From assembly GCA_026770585.1 (NCBI GenBank), contig MU646472.1, positions 61,949 through 75,003 on the forward strand: a stretch of DNA of 13,055 bases, written 5' to 3'. Under the pieces are notes generated by a model. The model was not told where the DNA came from, did no database searches, and saw only the letters and a program-made list of their open reading frames with translations. Positions 6,440-12,365 of the stretch are shown here, piece after piece. The number at the start of each line of letters is the position of its first letter. Within the stretch, counting starts at the first letter, position 1. Made by a program: the position numbers and the translations under genes. The stretch comes from Baffinella frigidus. Its lineage: Eukaryota; Cryptophyceae; Cryptomonadales; Baffinellaceae.

Positions 6440-6523
6440 GCTGCAGCGGCGAAGATGAGAGCGGTGGTAGCACAGGGCGGGCAGCAGCAGCACCGCGACG
6501 CCCTCGCGGTCATGAAACGGTGA
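6440..6523 (+). pseudogene. Exon-like cassette E1, copy 3 (longest)
   Basis: A clean acceptor GAACGCAG opens a 27-codon frame: AAAAKMRAVVAQGGQQQ, then HRDALAVMKR, and a TGA. The more likely exon end is ATGAAACG|GTGACACC, because the same GGTG followed by a CACC and TACACC-like tract also follows cassette E2. The 3' half recurs alone in degraded form at about 6571, 6715, 6841, 6959 and 7097. It could be one exon of a repeat-containing protein; no named domain is recognisable. Confidence 0.5.
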
Positions 6524-7121
6524 CACCCCCTACACCTGAACCCTCAACCCTGAAGCTCTGGACCGCGGACCGCAGCAGCACCGCGAACGCCCTCGCTGGA
6601 ATGAAGCGGTGGCGCTCCCTCACCCCCGAAACCCAACCCCCCGAAGCATGAAACATGAAACGTGAAGCGGCGTAACCCCGAAGCCCCGAAGCCCTAATCC
6701 CGAAGCCCGAAACCCGCGCGGTTATGAAACGGTGACACCCCCTACACCCGAACCCTCAACCCTGAAGCTCTGAACCAGGTGTGGGGGGGGGGGGGCGCCT
6801 CCCAAACCCTGCACCCTAACAACTAACCCTACCTCCTAAAACCGCGACGCTCTCGCGGTTGTGAAGCGGTGCATCACCTCACCCCCCGAAGCATGAAACA
6901 TGAAACGTGAAGCGGCGTCACCCCGAAGCCCCGAAGCCCTAATCCCGAAGCCCGAAACCCGCGCGGTTGTGAAACGGTGCACCACCTCACCCCCGAAACC
7001 CGAAACATGAAACTTGAAGCAACGTAACCCCGAATCCCTAATCCCGAAACCCGACACCCGACACCACCCGAAGCCCGAAACTCGAAGCCCAAAACCCGCA
7101 CGGTTATGAAGCGGTGCACCT
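6524..7121 (+). repeat. Array of degraded E1 3' halves and telomere-like spacers
   Basis: Copies of CGCGGTTATGAAACGGTG occur at about 6571-6611 (frameshifted by one base), 6715, 6841, 6959 and 7097. Each is followed by CACC-rich and then CCCGAA or CCTAA heptamers. AGCATGAAACATGAAACGTG, followed by AAGCGGCGT, occurs at about 6643 and 6889, showing unit-level duplication. A run of about 13 G lies near 6783. Confidence 0.75.
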
Positions 7122-7410
7122 CCGGACCATACACCCTCAACCATCAACCACGGGGGGGGGTGAACCTTACACCCTTAAAACCAAAAACGGACCCCTCAAC
7201 CCCAAAACGCCAACCCCTAAAACCCGAACCCCTCAAATTCTAAACCCTAAAATCCTACACCCTAAACCATCAACCAGGTGGGGGGGCGCACCGGGGACGC
7301 GCGACGAGGGGCGGGTACGCGCGGCGGCTGCTACGCCAGAGTCCTGAAAAGGGCGCCAAAAGTCAATTTCCCCTCACCCCCGCATCCCTAAACCCTCACC
7401 CATGAACGCA
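7122..7410 (+). repeat. Degenerate CCCTAAA spacer with G-run cassette
   Basis: Heptamer spacers flank CAACCAGGTGGGGGGGCGCA at about 7270. This is followed by a frame reading APGTRDEGRVRAAAATPES and a TGA, a truncated copy of the E2 opening at 7422. Confidence 0.55.
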
Positions 7411-7421
7411 GGTGGGGGGGG

Positions 7422-7523
7422 GCGCCGGGGACGCGCGACGAGCTGGCGGGGAGCGAAGATGCCTTCGGTGTCCTCGCCGACGTGTCCATGGGTGCCACCC
7501 TACACCCTGAACCCGAAACTTGA
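7422..7523 (+). pseudogene. Exon-like cassette E2, copy 1 (longest)
   Basis: Preceded by AACGCAGGTGGGGGGGG. The open frame reads APGTRDELAGSEDAFGVLAD, then VSMGATLHPEPET and TGA. The exon probably ends at CCATGG|GTGCCACC, since the rest is TACACC and CCCGAAA spacer. DAFGVLADVSMG is repeated exactly in copy 2 and nearly so in copy 3. Domain unknown. Confidence 0.5.
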
Positions 7524-7565
7524 AACCCGAAACCCGAAACCCGAAACCCGAAACCCGAACCCGTA
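7524..7565 (+). repeat. CCCGAAA heptamer block
   Basis: Five or more exact CCCGAAA units between E2 copies 1 and 2, ending CCGTAG. Confidence 0.9.
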
Positions 7566-7566
7566 G

Positions 7567-7612
7567 GATGCCTTCGGTGTCCTCGCTGACGTGTCCATGG
7601 GTGCCACCCTAC
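7567..7612 (+). pseudogene. Exon-like cassette E2, copy 2
   Basis: CCGTAG, then a frame reading DAFGVLADVSMG and GGGTGCCACC, identical to copy 1 except for a third-position change (GCC/GCT). This supports a 5' boundary directly after AG. Confidence 0.5.
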
Positions 7613-7690
7613 ACCCGGAACCCGAAACCCGGAACTTTGAACCCGAAACACGAAACCCGAAATCCGAAACTGTCTGCTGGTGGCTAGTAG

Positions 7691-7738
7691 GGATGTCTTC
7701 GGTGTCCTCGCCGACGTGTCCATGGGTGCCACCCTACA
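7691..7738 (+). pseudogene. Exon-like cassette E2, copy 3
   Basis: Preceded by GGTGGCTAGTAG; reads DVFGVLADVSMG, then GGTGCCACCCTACACCCTGA. The spacer on either side is CCCGAAA-like. Confidence 0.5.
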
Positions 7739-7835
7739 CCCTGAACCCGAAACCCGGAACCTTGAACCCGAAACCCGAAACCCGAAATCCGATAAACCCG
7801 GAACACGAAACACGAAACTGACGGGTGGTGGCTAG

Positions 7836-7876
7836 CAGGACGCTTGCTGAGTCTGATCAAATCACGGATGCGTAAA
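7836..7876 (+). pseudogene. Exon-like cassette, E2/E3 intermediate
   Basis: GGTGGCTAGCAG precedes GACGCTTGCTGAGTCTGATC and AAATCACGGATGC, followed by GTAAACCC. The 5' flank matches E2 copy 3, while AAATCACGGA(T/C)GCG is the 3' end of the short E3 cassettes. It may be a recombinant of the two module types. Confidence 0.35.
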
Positions 7877-7879
7877 CCC

Positions 7880-7977
7880 GAAACCCCAACTCCCAAATCC
7901 CAAACCCCACACCTCACACCCCAAACACCAAACACCAAACACCAAACACCAAACCCCAAACCCTAACCCGAAACGTA
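7880..7977 (+). repeat. CACCAAA heptamer array
   Basis: CACCAAA and CCCCAAA units (about 7915-7965) replace CCCTAAA, ending AAACGTAG before an E3 cassette. Confidence 0.85.
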
Positions 7978-7978
7978 G

Positions 7979-8020
7979 GGCCGCACCAGGCGGAGCAGGA
8001 CGGAACAAATCACGGACGCG
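7979..8020 (+). pseudogene. Exon-like cassette E3, short copy 1
   Basis: After AACGTAG: GGCCGCACCAGGCGGAGCAG, then GACGGAACAAATCACGGACGC. Compared with the full copy at 8295, about 8 bp (AGCGGTGG-like) is missing, which changes frame. Confidence 0.4.
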
Positions 8021-8077
8021 CAAACAATACACAACCACCAATGAATAATAAATAATGAACAATAAACAACAAACGCC
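8021..8077 (+). repeat. AT-rich heptamer array (CAATAAA type)
   Basis: AATGAATAATAAATAATGAA and AATAAACAACAAAC keep a roughly 7-bp period, with A replacing C of CCCTAAA. Confidence 0.7.
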
Positions 8078-8079
8078 AG

Positions 8080-8122
8080 GGCCGCACCAGGCAGAGCGGG
8101 GCGGAGCAAATCACGGACGCGC
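8080..8122 (+). pseudogene. Exon-like cassette E3, short copy 2
   Basis: Preceded by AACGCCAG; GGCCGCACCAGGCAGAGCGG, then GGCGGAGCAAATCACGGACGC. Near-identical to short copies 1 and 3. Confidence 0.4.
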
Positions 8123-8192
8123 AAACAATACACAATCACCAATGAATAATAAACAATAAACAACAAACAACAAACAACAAACAACAAACCGC
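8123..8192 (+). repeat. CAACAAA / CAATAAA heptamer array
   Basis: At least four exact CAACAAA units (about 8161-8188) after CAATAAA-type units, ending ACCGCAG. Confidence 0.8.
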
Positions 8193-8194
8193 AG

Positions 8195-8238
8195 CTCCGC
8201 ACGAGGCAGAGCGGGACGGAGCAAATCACGGAGGCGCA
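8195..8238 (+). pseudogene. Exon-like cassette E3, short copy 3
   Basis: After ACCGCAG: CTCCGCACGAGGCAGAGCGG, then GACGGAGCAAATCACGGAGGC. Confidence 0.4.
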
Positions 8239-8290
8239 AACAATCAACAATAAACAATAAACAATAAACAATAAACAATAAACCCGAAAC
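8239..8290 (+). repeat. CAATAAA heptamer array
   Basis: Five exact CAATAAA units followed by CCCGAAACGCAG. The long minus-strand hydrophobic frame here is an artefact of the 7-bp period. Confidence 0.85.
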
Positions 8291-8294
8291 GCAG

Positions 8295-8359
8295 GGCCGC
8301 ACGAGGCAGAGCGGGACGGAGCGGTGGAGCAGATCCGCGCCCTGTGCGAAGACGAGAAG
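8295..8359 (+). pseudogene. Exon-like cassette E3, full copy
   Basis: Between AACGCAG and GAAG|GTTTCG lies a 65-nt piece. In its third frame it encodes 21 residues, PHEAERDGAVEQIRALCEDE then K. The pattern G-x-x-E-x-I-R-x-L-C-E recalls the second helix of an ankyrin repeat (inference from residue pattern only). Related peptides occur at 8775 (GGAEEQIRALCEHG) and 9885 (MAGIELFASLCERG). Its last 19 nt and the following intron-like sequence are then repeated in tandem. Confidence 0.55.
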
Positions 8360-8690
8360 GTTTCGGGGGTAGGGGTTCGAGTTTGACCGTTGCGCGTCTT
8401 CTTCTTCTCTTTATTGATCGTTACTCGCACGCTCAGGAAGGAGCGCAGCCTGTGCGAAGACGAGGAGGTTTCGGGGGTAGGGTTTGAAGGTTGCGCTTCT
8501 GCTCATTCTTCTTATTGATCATTGGCCTCTGCGAAGACGAGAAGGTTTCGGGGGTAGGGGTTAGGGTTCGAATGTTGCGCTTCTGCTTATTCTTCTTATT
8601 GATCATTAGCCTCCTCCAAGACGAGAAGGTTTCGGGGGTAGGGGTTAGGGTCTGACGGCTGTGCTTCTGCGTGTTCTACCTATTGATTAT
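8341..8690 (+). repeat. Tandem microexon plus intron-like units, four copies
   Basis: A 19-nt block CCTSTGCGAAGACGAGAAG stands at 8341-8359, 8449-8467, 8526-8544 and 8610-8628 (the last degraded to CCTCCTCCAAG). Each is followed by GTTTCGGGGGTAGGG and a pyrimidine-rich TTCTGCTNATTCTTCTTATT, then GATCATTAG or a variant ending AG or GG, directly before the next block. Spacings are 108, 77 and 84 bp. The order GT, G-rich, pyrimidine tract, AG is what a short intron looks like. Confidence 0.7.
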
Positions 8691-8774
8691 TACTCTCACG
8701 CCCAGACGCCCAGACGCCCAGAAAAGATTTTTTTCCGCAAGCCTAGGGTGTCGACTTGCGAATAGTGGGTGGAT

Positions 8775-8824
8775 CCTGAGCGGGGCGGAGCGGAGGAGCA
8801 GATCCGCGCCCTCTGCGAACACGG
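8775..8824 (+). pseudogene. E3-like fragment
   Basis: Reads PERGGAEEQIRALCEHG, with GT at 8825-8826 (CACGG|GTTTTA). It shares EQIRALCE with the full E3 cassette but has a different 5' flank, without a clear acceptor. Confidence 0.4.
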
Positions 8825-8913
8825 GTTTTAAAAAGGGTGTTTGATCCGCCGAGTGTGGCTGAGCCTGACCCGGTCCCCGAAAACCGCAGTTCTTCGGATT
8901 GCTGACTGAGAGC

Positions 8914-9018
8914 ATGGCCGCCTTTGGGCCTCTTCAAAACATGATGGTACGCTCCTTGGCCCCACATACGTGTGCTCAACCTAACACTCGCCTGTGGTCG
9001 AACCGGTGGCCAAACTGA
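8914..9018 (+). CDS. Small open frame, 34 aa, copy 1 of a duplicated pair
   Basis: Starts at ATG in the good context GAGAGCATGGCC and reads MAAFGPLQNMMVRSLAPHTC, then AQPNTRLWSNRWPN and TGA. The frame is also open upstream to a TGA at about 8865 (PQFFGLLTES precedes the Met), so the start could lie in an earlier exon. A second copy begins at 9186, with a 15-bp in-frame insertion and mostly frame-neutral differences, which supports this reading frame. No family recognised. Confidence 0.4.
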   Translation: MAAFGPLQNMMVRSLAPHTCAQPNTRLWSNRWPN

Positions 9019-9029
9019 TGAAACCCGCA

Positions 9030-9063
9030 CTCTTTTCTTTCTTCTTTATTACTCTCGATGCAG
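9030..9063 (+). promoter_or_regulatory. Splice-acceptor-like polypyrimidine tract
   Basis: CTCTTTTCTTTCTTCTTTAT, then TACTCTCGATGCAG at 9050-9063. It is among the strongest acceptor-like tracts in the window and opens a coding-looking frame. Confidence 0.5.
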
Positions 9064-9174
9064 GTCCTAGAAAGGCCCTTTAGCCTTGAGTTGAGTGATA
9101 CCTCCCGCCGCGAGTTGACAAGTCCGTCGAGCGTTGCCGCTGCTGCCTGGTACCAGGAACCCGCACGTGATTAA
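9064..9174 (+). CDS. Putative terminal exon, 36 codons
   Basis: Directly after the GATGCAG acceptor, a phase-0 frame reads VLERPFSLELSDTSRRELTS, then PSSVAAAAWYQEPARD and TAA. The GAACCCGCACGTGAT at its end recurs at 9285. The composition looks coding. It could be the last exon of the gene carrying the 8914 frame, but the phase of that junction is unproven because 8914 stops at 9018. Confidence 0.4.
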   Translation, partial: VLERPFSLELSDTSRRELTSPSSVAAAAWYQEPARD

Positions 9175-9346
9175 TCCGCTCGTTCGAAACATGATGGTAC
9201 GCTCCTTGGCCCCACACCAGAAATCGATGGATACGTGTGCGCAACCTCGAAATCGCTTGTGGTCGAACCGGTGGCCAAACTCATGGAACCCGCACGTGAT
9301 CACCACACAGGGCGCTACGTGGGGGTATTCCAGGGTCGCCCTTTGA
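9134..9346 (+). CDS. Open frame, 70 codons, copy 2 of the duplicated pair
   Basis: Contains MMVRSLAPHQKSMDTCAQPR, then NRLWSNRWPNSWNPHV, and continues to a TGA after YSRVAL. Compared with the copy at 8914 it has five extra residues (15 bp) and several third-position differences (GCT/GCG; CTG/TTG), so the frame was conserved as the copies diverged. The second plus frame through VVEPVAKLMEPARDHHTGRY is also open and coding-like, so the true frame is not certain. The minus strand is open too (9402 to 9067). Confidence 0.35.
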   Translation: MPLLPGTRNPHVINPLVRNMMVRSLAPHQKSMDTCAQPRNRLWSNRWPNSWNPHVITTQGATWGYSRVAL

Positions 9347-9437
9347 GCCATTGGGTCGCCCTTGGAGCCGTTTTCTTCCAAAAATTGACTTGTGAATACC
9401 ATTTTCCCTTAAAAAAATGACTTTGAAATACCCCCCC
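9321..9437. repeat. Small inverted repeat with internal duplication
   Basis: GGGGGTATTCC at 9321 pairs with GAAATACCCCCC at about 9425. TTGACTTGTGAATACC and ATGACTTTGAAATACC form an internal direct repeat. Possible small foldback element. Confidence 0.5.
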
Positions 9438-9620
9438 CTCCAGCCCTGCGTGGATCCGCTCGATCCCACACAGCGGGCTTCGCATACCAGTCCATTTATT
9501 TTTGTGCAACTGATTAAGGAATGTACGGAACAAAGACATCTCATTAGCCGATATTTCGACCGGATTTTCGGTCGAATTTCCTCCGAAGCCCACTGTGAGG
9601 CCCACTGTGAAACCCCGCAC
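9438..9620. other. Spacer with hairpin and 12-bp repeat
   Basis: TTCGACCG-GATTTT-CGGTCGAA (about 9556-9577) is a perfect 8-bp stem with a 6-nt loop. GCCCACTGTGAG and GCCCACTGTGAA form a tandem pair at about 9588-9611. No gene supported. Confidence 0.6.
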
Positions 9621-9855
9621 TCCAAACCCTAAACCCTAAACCCTCAACCCTGCACCCTAAACCCCTAAACCCTAAACCCCGAAACCCTTCGACCGGATTT
9701 TCAGTTGAATTTCCTTCGACACCATGAACCACGAACCTGAAGCCTGAACCTCAAATCTAAACCCTAAACCCCAAACCCTAAACCCCTAAACCCTGAACCC
9801 CTAAACCCCAAAGCCCAAAACCCCAAAACCCAAACCCTAACCACTCGACCCTAAA
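9621..9855 (+). repeat. CCCTAAA / CCCCAAA array interrupted by a second hairpin copy
   Basis: Heptamers at 9621-9686 and 9760-9840. The piece between (about 9688-9715) repeats CTTCGACCGGATTTTC(A/G)G and AATTTCCTTCGA from 9556 with stem-breaking changes. Confidence 0.85.
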
Positions 9856-9880
9856 AACAGTCATCATCGAATCTCCCGAC

Positions 9881-10086
9881 GCAAATGGCGGGAATCGAAC
9901 TGTTTGCTTCCCTCTGCGAACGAGGCACGCCCCCCCCCACCAGCCCTCTCAAGTGGACCAAATCGTGCACCTGCCTTTTGGGATTTCAGGCGGGCTTTTG
10001 GGCCATTAGCCTCGAATTTTGAGGCTTGCCAGGTGGAAACTGGGAAAGCTGAAATCGGGGTCTGGTCCACTTCGGAGGGCCAGTGG
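9881..10086 (+). repeat. Coding tag plus family A foldback, duplication copy 1
   Basis: GCAAATGGCGGGAATCGAAC opens a frame at 9885 reading MAGIELFASLCERGT, which enters foldback A4 (9937-10086). The A4 ends pair CCACCAGCCCTCTCAAGTGG with CCACTTCGGAGGGCCAGTGG, and ACCAAATCG lies just inside the left arm. Just upstream, ACAGTCATCATCGAATCTCC recalls the start of module E4 at about 230. Confidence 0.75.
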
Positions 10087-10192
10087 TCGCCGGTCTCCCG
10101 CGAACGCTCCCCCAAATCCACTTAAGGGATACCGGAAAAGGACTAAGATAGTAGTAGAGCAAGGCGAGAAAAGACGGGTCTGAACCGCTCCG

Positions 10193-10301
10193 CGCAAATG
10201 GCGGGAATCGAACTGGTTGCCTCTCTCTGTGAACGAAGCACAGCCCCACCAGGCATCTCAAGTAGACCAAATCGCGAACCTGGCTTTTGGGATTTTAGGG
10301 C
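10193..10301 (+). repeat. Coding tag plus family A half element, duplication copy 2
   Basis: GCAAATGGCGGGAATCGAAC recurs; the frame at 10198 reads MAGIELVASLCERST. The left half of foldback A (A5: CCACCAGGCATCTCAAGTAG, then ACCAAATCGCGAACCTGGC) follows at 10246 and ends at about 10301 without its right arm. In the tag, four of six differences from copy 1 are synonymous third positions. Confidence 0.75.
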
Positions 10302-10436
10302 ACGGACCCGAACCCCGGAACCCGAAACCTGAAAGGTTGACGAATCGGCACCAGATTTACCTCGGGAGTTAACTTCCTGTTGGTTGGAAAGAGATCACAT
10401 TCTGACCCTCATGACAGTTTCACTGCGACCCTGAAC
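10302..10436. other. Spacer, no gene seen
   Basis: A few CCCGAAA-like heptamers, then unremarkable sequence (GGTTGACGAATCGGCACC and onward). No repeat or frame of note. Confidence 0.5.
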
Positions 10437-10720
10437 AATACACCCTATACCCTAAACAATACACCCTAAAACCTGAAACCTAAAGCCCTAAACCCTTAAC
10501 ACTAAACTCCAAACCCCAAATACTGAATCCCAAACCCCAAATCCTAAACCCCAAACCCCAAACCCCAAACCCCAAATCACAAACCACAAACCACAAACAC
10601 TCAACGCTAAACACTCAACTCCAAACCCTAAACACCAAACACCAAACCCCAAACCCCAAACCCCAAACCCCAAACCCCCAACCCCAAACCCCAAACCCCA
10701 AACCCCAAACCCAACCCCCC
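10437..10720 (+). repeat. CCCCAAA heptamer array
   Basis: Begins as AATACACCCTA units, passes through CCCTAAA and then becomes almost pure CCCCAAA (10530-10580 and 10640-10712), with CACAAAC variants between. The minus-strand frame (GVWGLGFGVWGL) is repeat-derived. Confidence 0.9.
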
Positions 10721-10730
10721 AAGCGCAGAT

Positions 10731-10793
10731 ATGCCGGAGCAGGCAACGTACTCCGCGGCACACTCCCCGTGCCTCTCCGCGTCCGCCCAACAG
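10731..10793 (+). pseudogene. Exon-like piece before the minisatellite
   Basis: Reads MPEQATYSAAHSPCLSASAQ then Q, ending in CCAACAG|GTTAAGT, a good donor consensus. The 33-36 nt before the junction recur at about 10909 and 11127, but with lengths that do not keep the frame. It may be a first exon, or just part of the higher-order repeat. Confidence 0.35.
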
Positions 10794-11201
10794 GTTAAGT
10801 CAACTATTTCCCCTCAAGTCAACTATCTCCCATCAAGTCAACTATCTCTCCTCAAGTCAACCCCGCAAGTCAACTATTTCCCCTGAAGTCAACTATGTGC
10901 ACGCTCGCCGTGCCCCTCCGCGTCGGCCCAACAGGTTAAGTCAACTAATTCCCCTCAAGTCAACTATCTCCCCGCAAGTCAACTATTTCCCCTCAAGTCA
11001 ACTATTTCCCCTCAAGTCAACGATTTCCCCTCAGGTCAACGATTTCCCCTCAAGTCAACTATTTCCCCTTACGTCAACTATTCCCAACAAGTCAACTATT
11101 TCCCCTCAAGTCAACTATTTGCATCACGCACACCTCCCCGTGCCTCCCCGCGCCCGCCCAACAGGTTGCGAGCACTCCCGCTCAAGCCAACTATTTCACA
11201 T
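10794..11201 (+). repeat. 19-bp minisatellite AAGTCAACTATTTCCCCTC, about 17 units, higher-order
   Basis: Six units from 10797, ten from 10936, and one or two at about 11180. The blocks are separated by a conserved spacer, CCCCGTGCCTCTCCGCGTC then CGCCCAACAGGTT, seen at 10763, 10911 and 11129. Variants are point changes (CTATCTC, CGATTTC) or small deletions. GTCAACT also appears inside family B elements and at 5277. Confidence 0.95.
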
Positions 11202-11249
11202 TTGACATTCGCAACTTGCCGTTTCCGCGTGTGAACGCCCCCACCTGGC

Positions 11250-11407
11250 AACCCTAACCCCTAACCCCGAAACCCGAAACCCGAAACCCTCAACCTCAAA
11301 CCCTCAACCCGAAACCCGAAACCCTAAACCTCAAACCCTAAACCCTAACCTCTCAACCCGAAACCCGAAACCCTAAACCCTAAACCCCAAACCCTAAACC
11401 CTAAACC
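11250..11407 (+). repeat. CCCTAAA / CCCGAAA array
   Basis: Alternating blocks of CCCGAAA and CCCTAAA, with CTCAACC and CTCAAAC interruptions. Confidence 0.9.
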
Positions 11408-11845
11408 CCGCCTGGAGCAGGACGGCGCGAATGTGCGAGGGTACTCTGGGCTGGTGCGGCCCCACCCACACCCAAACCCGCGAACAAGTCCATTGTAATT
11501 CTCGATCGTGGTACAAATTTAAAACATTCTGGTACAAAAAGTTTTAACATGCGGCGCCCCCCGCGGCTCCTGAGGCCCCCACCCCCGTAGTTCCCCATCC
11601 CCTCAAACCCAAACCTTGTGTAGGGTGTAGGGTTCAACCCCAAGCCCATACATAGGGCTTGGTTAGATGGAGAGAAACCCGCCCCCGGGTATTTGTGTAG
11701 TCCACGCCATGTCACAAGTGAGAATTTCACACGCAACGTTTCGCGCTAAAAGTGTTTCGTGGTACAAAAAAACGTTGTAGCGCCCGCGAAGGGCTCCAAT
11801 TCCCAACACTTTTGGCGTGTTTCCCTGGGGAGAATCAACTTTACC
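11408..11845. other. Spacer with family C-related remnants
   Basis: CGCCTGGAGCAGGACGGCGC (at 11409) can read RLEQDGANVR and resembles the E3 cassette. TGGTACAAA occurs at about 11510, 11530 and 11758, and TTTGTGTAGTCC at about 11692; both motifs are hallmarks of family C. No gene supported, although a minus frame (11736 to 11401) is open. Confidence 0.4.
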
Positions 11846-11991
11846 CGTAGATGGTGTAGTAAAATGAAAATCCGACTTATAACCTGGCGCGGACTAGCCA
11901 TATATTGGCCAGGCACGAAGTTGAAACACCCTATCCTGGTACAAATTTACAACCCCACATGTAAATAGGATCCTCCAGCATTCTCGAGTGG
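11846..11991. mobile_element. TIR element, family C, copy C2 (5' part missing)
   Basis: GATGGTGTAGTAAAATG, CTAGCCATATATTGGCCAGG, ATCCTGGTACAAATTTACAA and the right TIR CCTCCAGCATTCTCGAGTGG match C1. The left TIR is not found. Confidence 0.75.
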
Positions 11992-12029
11992 TTGTCTCGT
12001 TCACAGAACCCCTGTCGAACCTGTCGAGT

Positions 12030-12320
12030 CAACCATCCTGATGTATCTAGTTAGCCGTCTTGGTCGTGGATGGGTCTCTCGTTCGTGGCGGGACGCTCAT
12101 AACCTGCGGTGTGTTCCTTCGTGTAAAGCAATTGATGGTCAGATGGAGTACTTGATGGTCAATTGGTCTCTTATTGATGGTCAATTGATCGCAGAACCCA
12201 TTCTAGTGGACCGTCTTGTTCGTGGATGGGTTCTTCGTTCGCAGAACCCCGGCGCAATTCATGGTCAATTGGAGTGATTGATGGTCAAATGGTCTCTTAT
12301 TGATGGTCAATTGATCGCAG
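12030..12320 (+). repeat. Imperfect local duplication with GATGGTCAATTG motifs
   Basis: CGTCTTGGTCGTGGATGGGT recurs as CGTCTTGTTCGTGGATGGGT (12057, 12212). TCTCTTATTGATGGTCAATT then GATCGCAGAACCC occurs at 12168 and 12294. An open frame at 12041-12277 covers the first unit (RLGRGWVSRS and RLVRGWVLRS), but its repeat origin makes a gene doubtful. Several GATGGTCA(A/G)(T/A)TG motifs lie in a row. Confidence 0.75.
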
Positions 12321-12365
12321 AACCCTGACGATGCGATCGAGGACGCTGAAGAGGCGCTCGCCAAG
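12321..12365 (+). pseudogene. 45-nt exon-like piece between CAG and GT
   Basis: ATCGCAG opens a 15-codon phase-0 frame, NPDDAIEDAEEALAK, which ends exactly at AAG|GTCCAAACCC. The upstream frame has a stop three codons earlier, so only splicing would make it coding. The acidic heptad-like pattern is that of a helix or coiled coil. Downstream is CCCTAAA repeat, repeating the cassette arrangement of 5.8-8.3 kb. Confidence 0.45.

Noticed and set aside
7388-7813. Minus-strand frame of 141 codons with repeated SGFRVSG
   Set aside because: Produced by CCCGAAA heptamers and the E2 cassettes in reverse; the plus-strand reading is better supported.
7963-8430. Minus-strand frame of 155 codons rich in Leu, Ile, Val and Tyr, resembling a membrane protein
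   Set aside because: It is the reverse reading of CAATAAA and CAACAAA heptamers, whose 7-bp period avoids stops in all frames; it also crosses several cassette boundaries.
9884-9915. tRNA T-arm / B-box-like sequence on the minus strand (AGTTCGATTCCCGCC)
   Set aside because: The bases that should form the T stem do not pair, and no acceptor, D or anticodon arm could be placed in either copy (9884, 10197).
10488-10790. Minus-strand Gly/Val/Trp/Phe-rich frame of 100 codons
   Set aside because: Direct translation of the CCCCAAA array; no start context or domain.
10794-11201. CRISPR-like array
   Set aside because: Units are contiguous 19-bp repeats with no unique spacers; the longer gaps are copies of one spacer, and the setting is eukaryotic.
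12041-12277. 78-codon plus frame as a gene
   Set aside because: It consists of an imperfect duplication with repeated GATGGTCAATTG motifs; the second unit does not preserve the frame to the same end.
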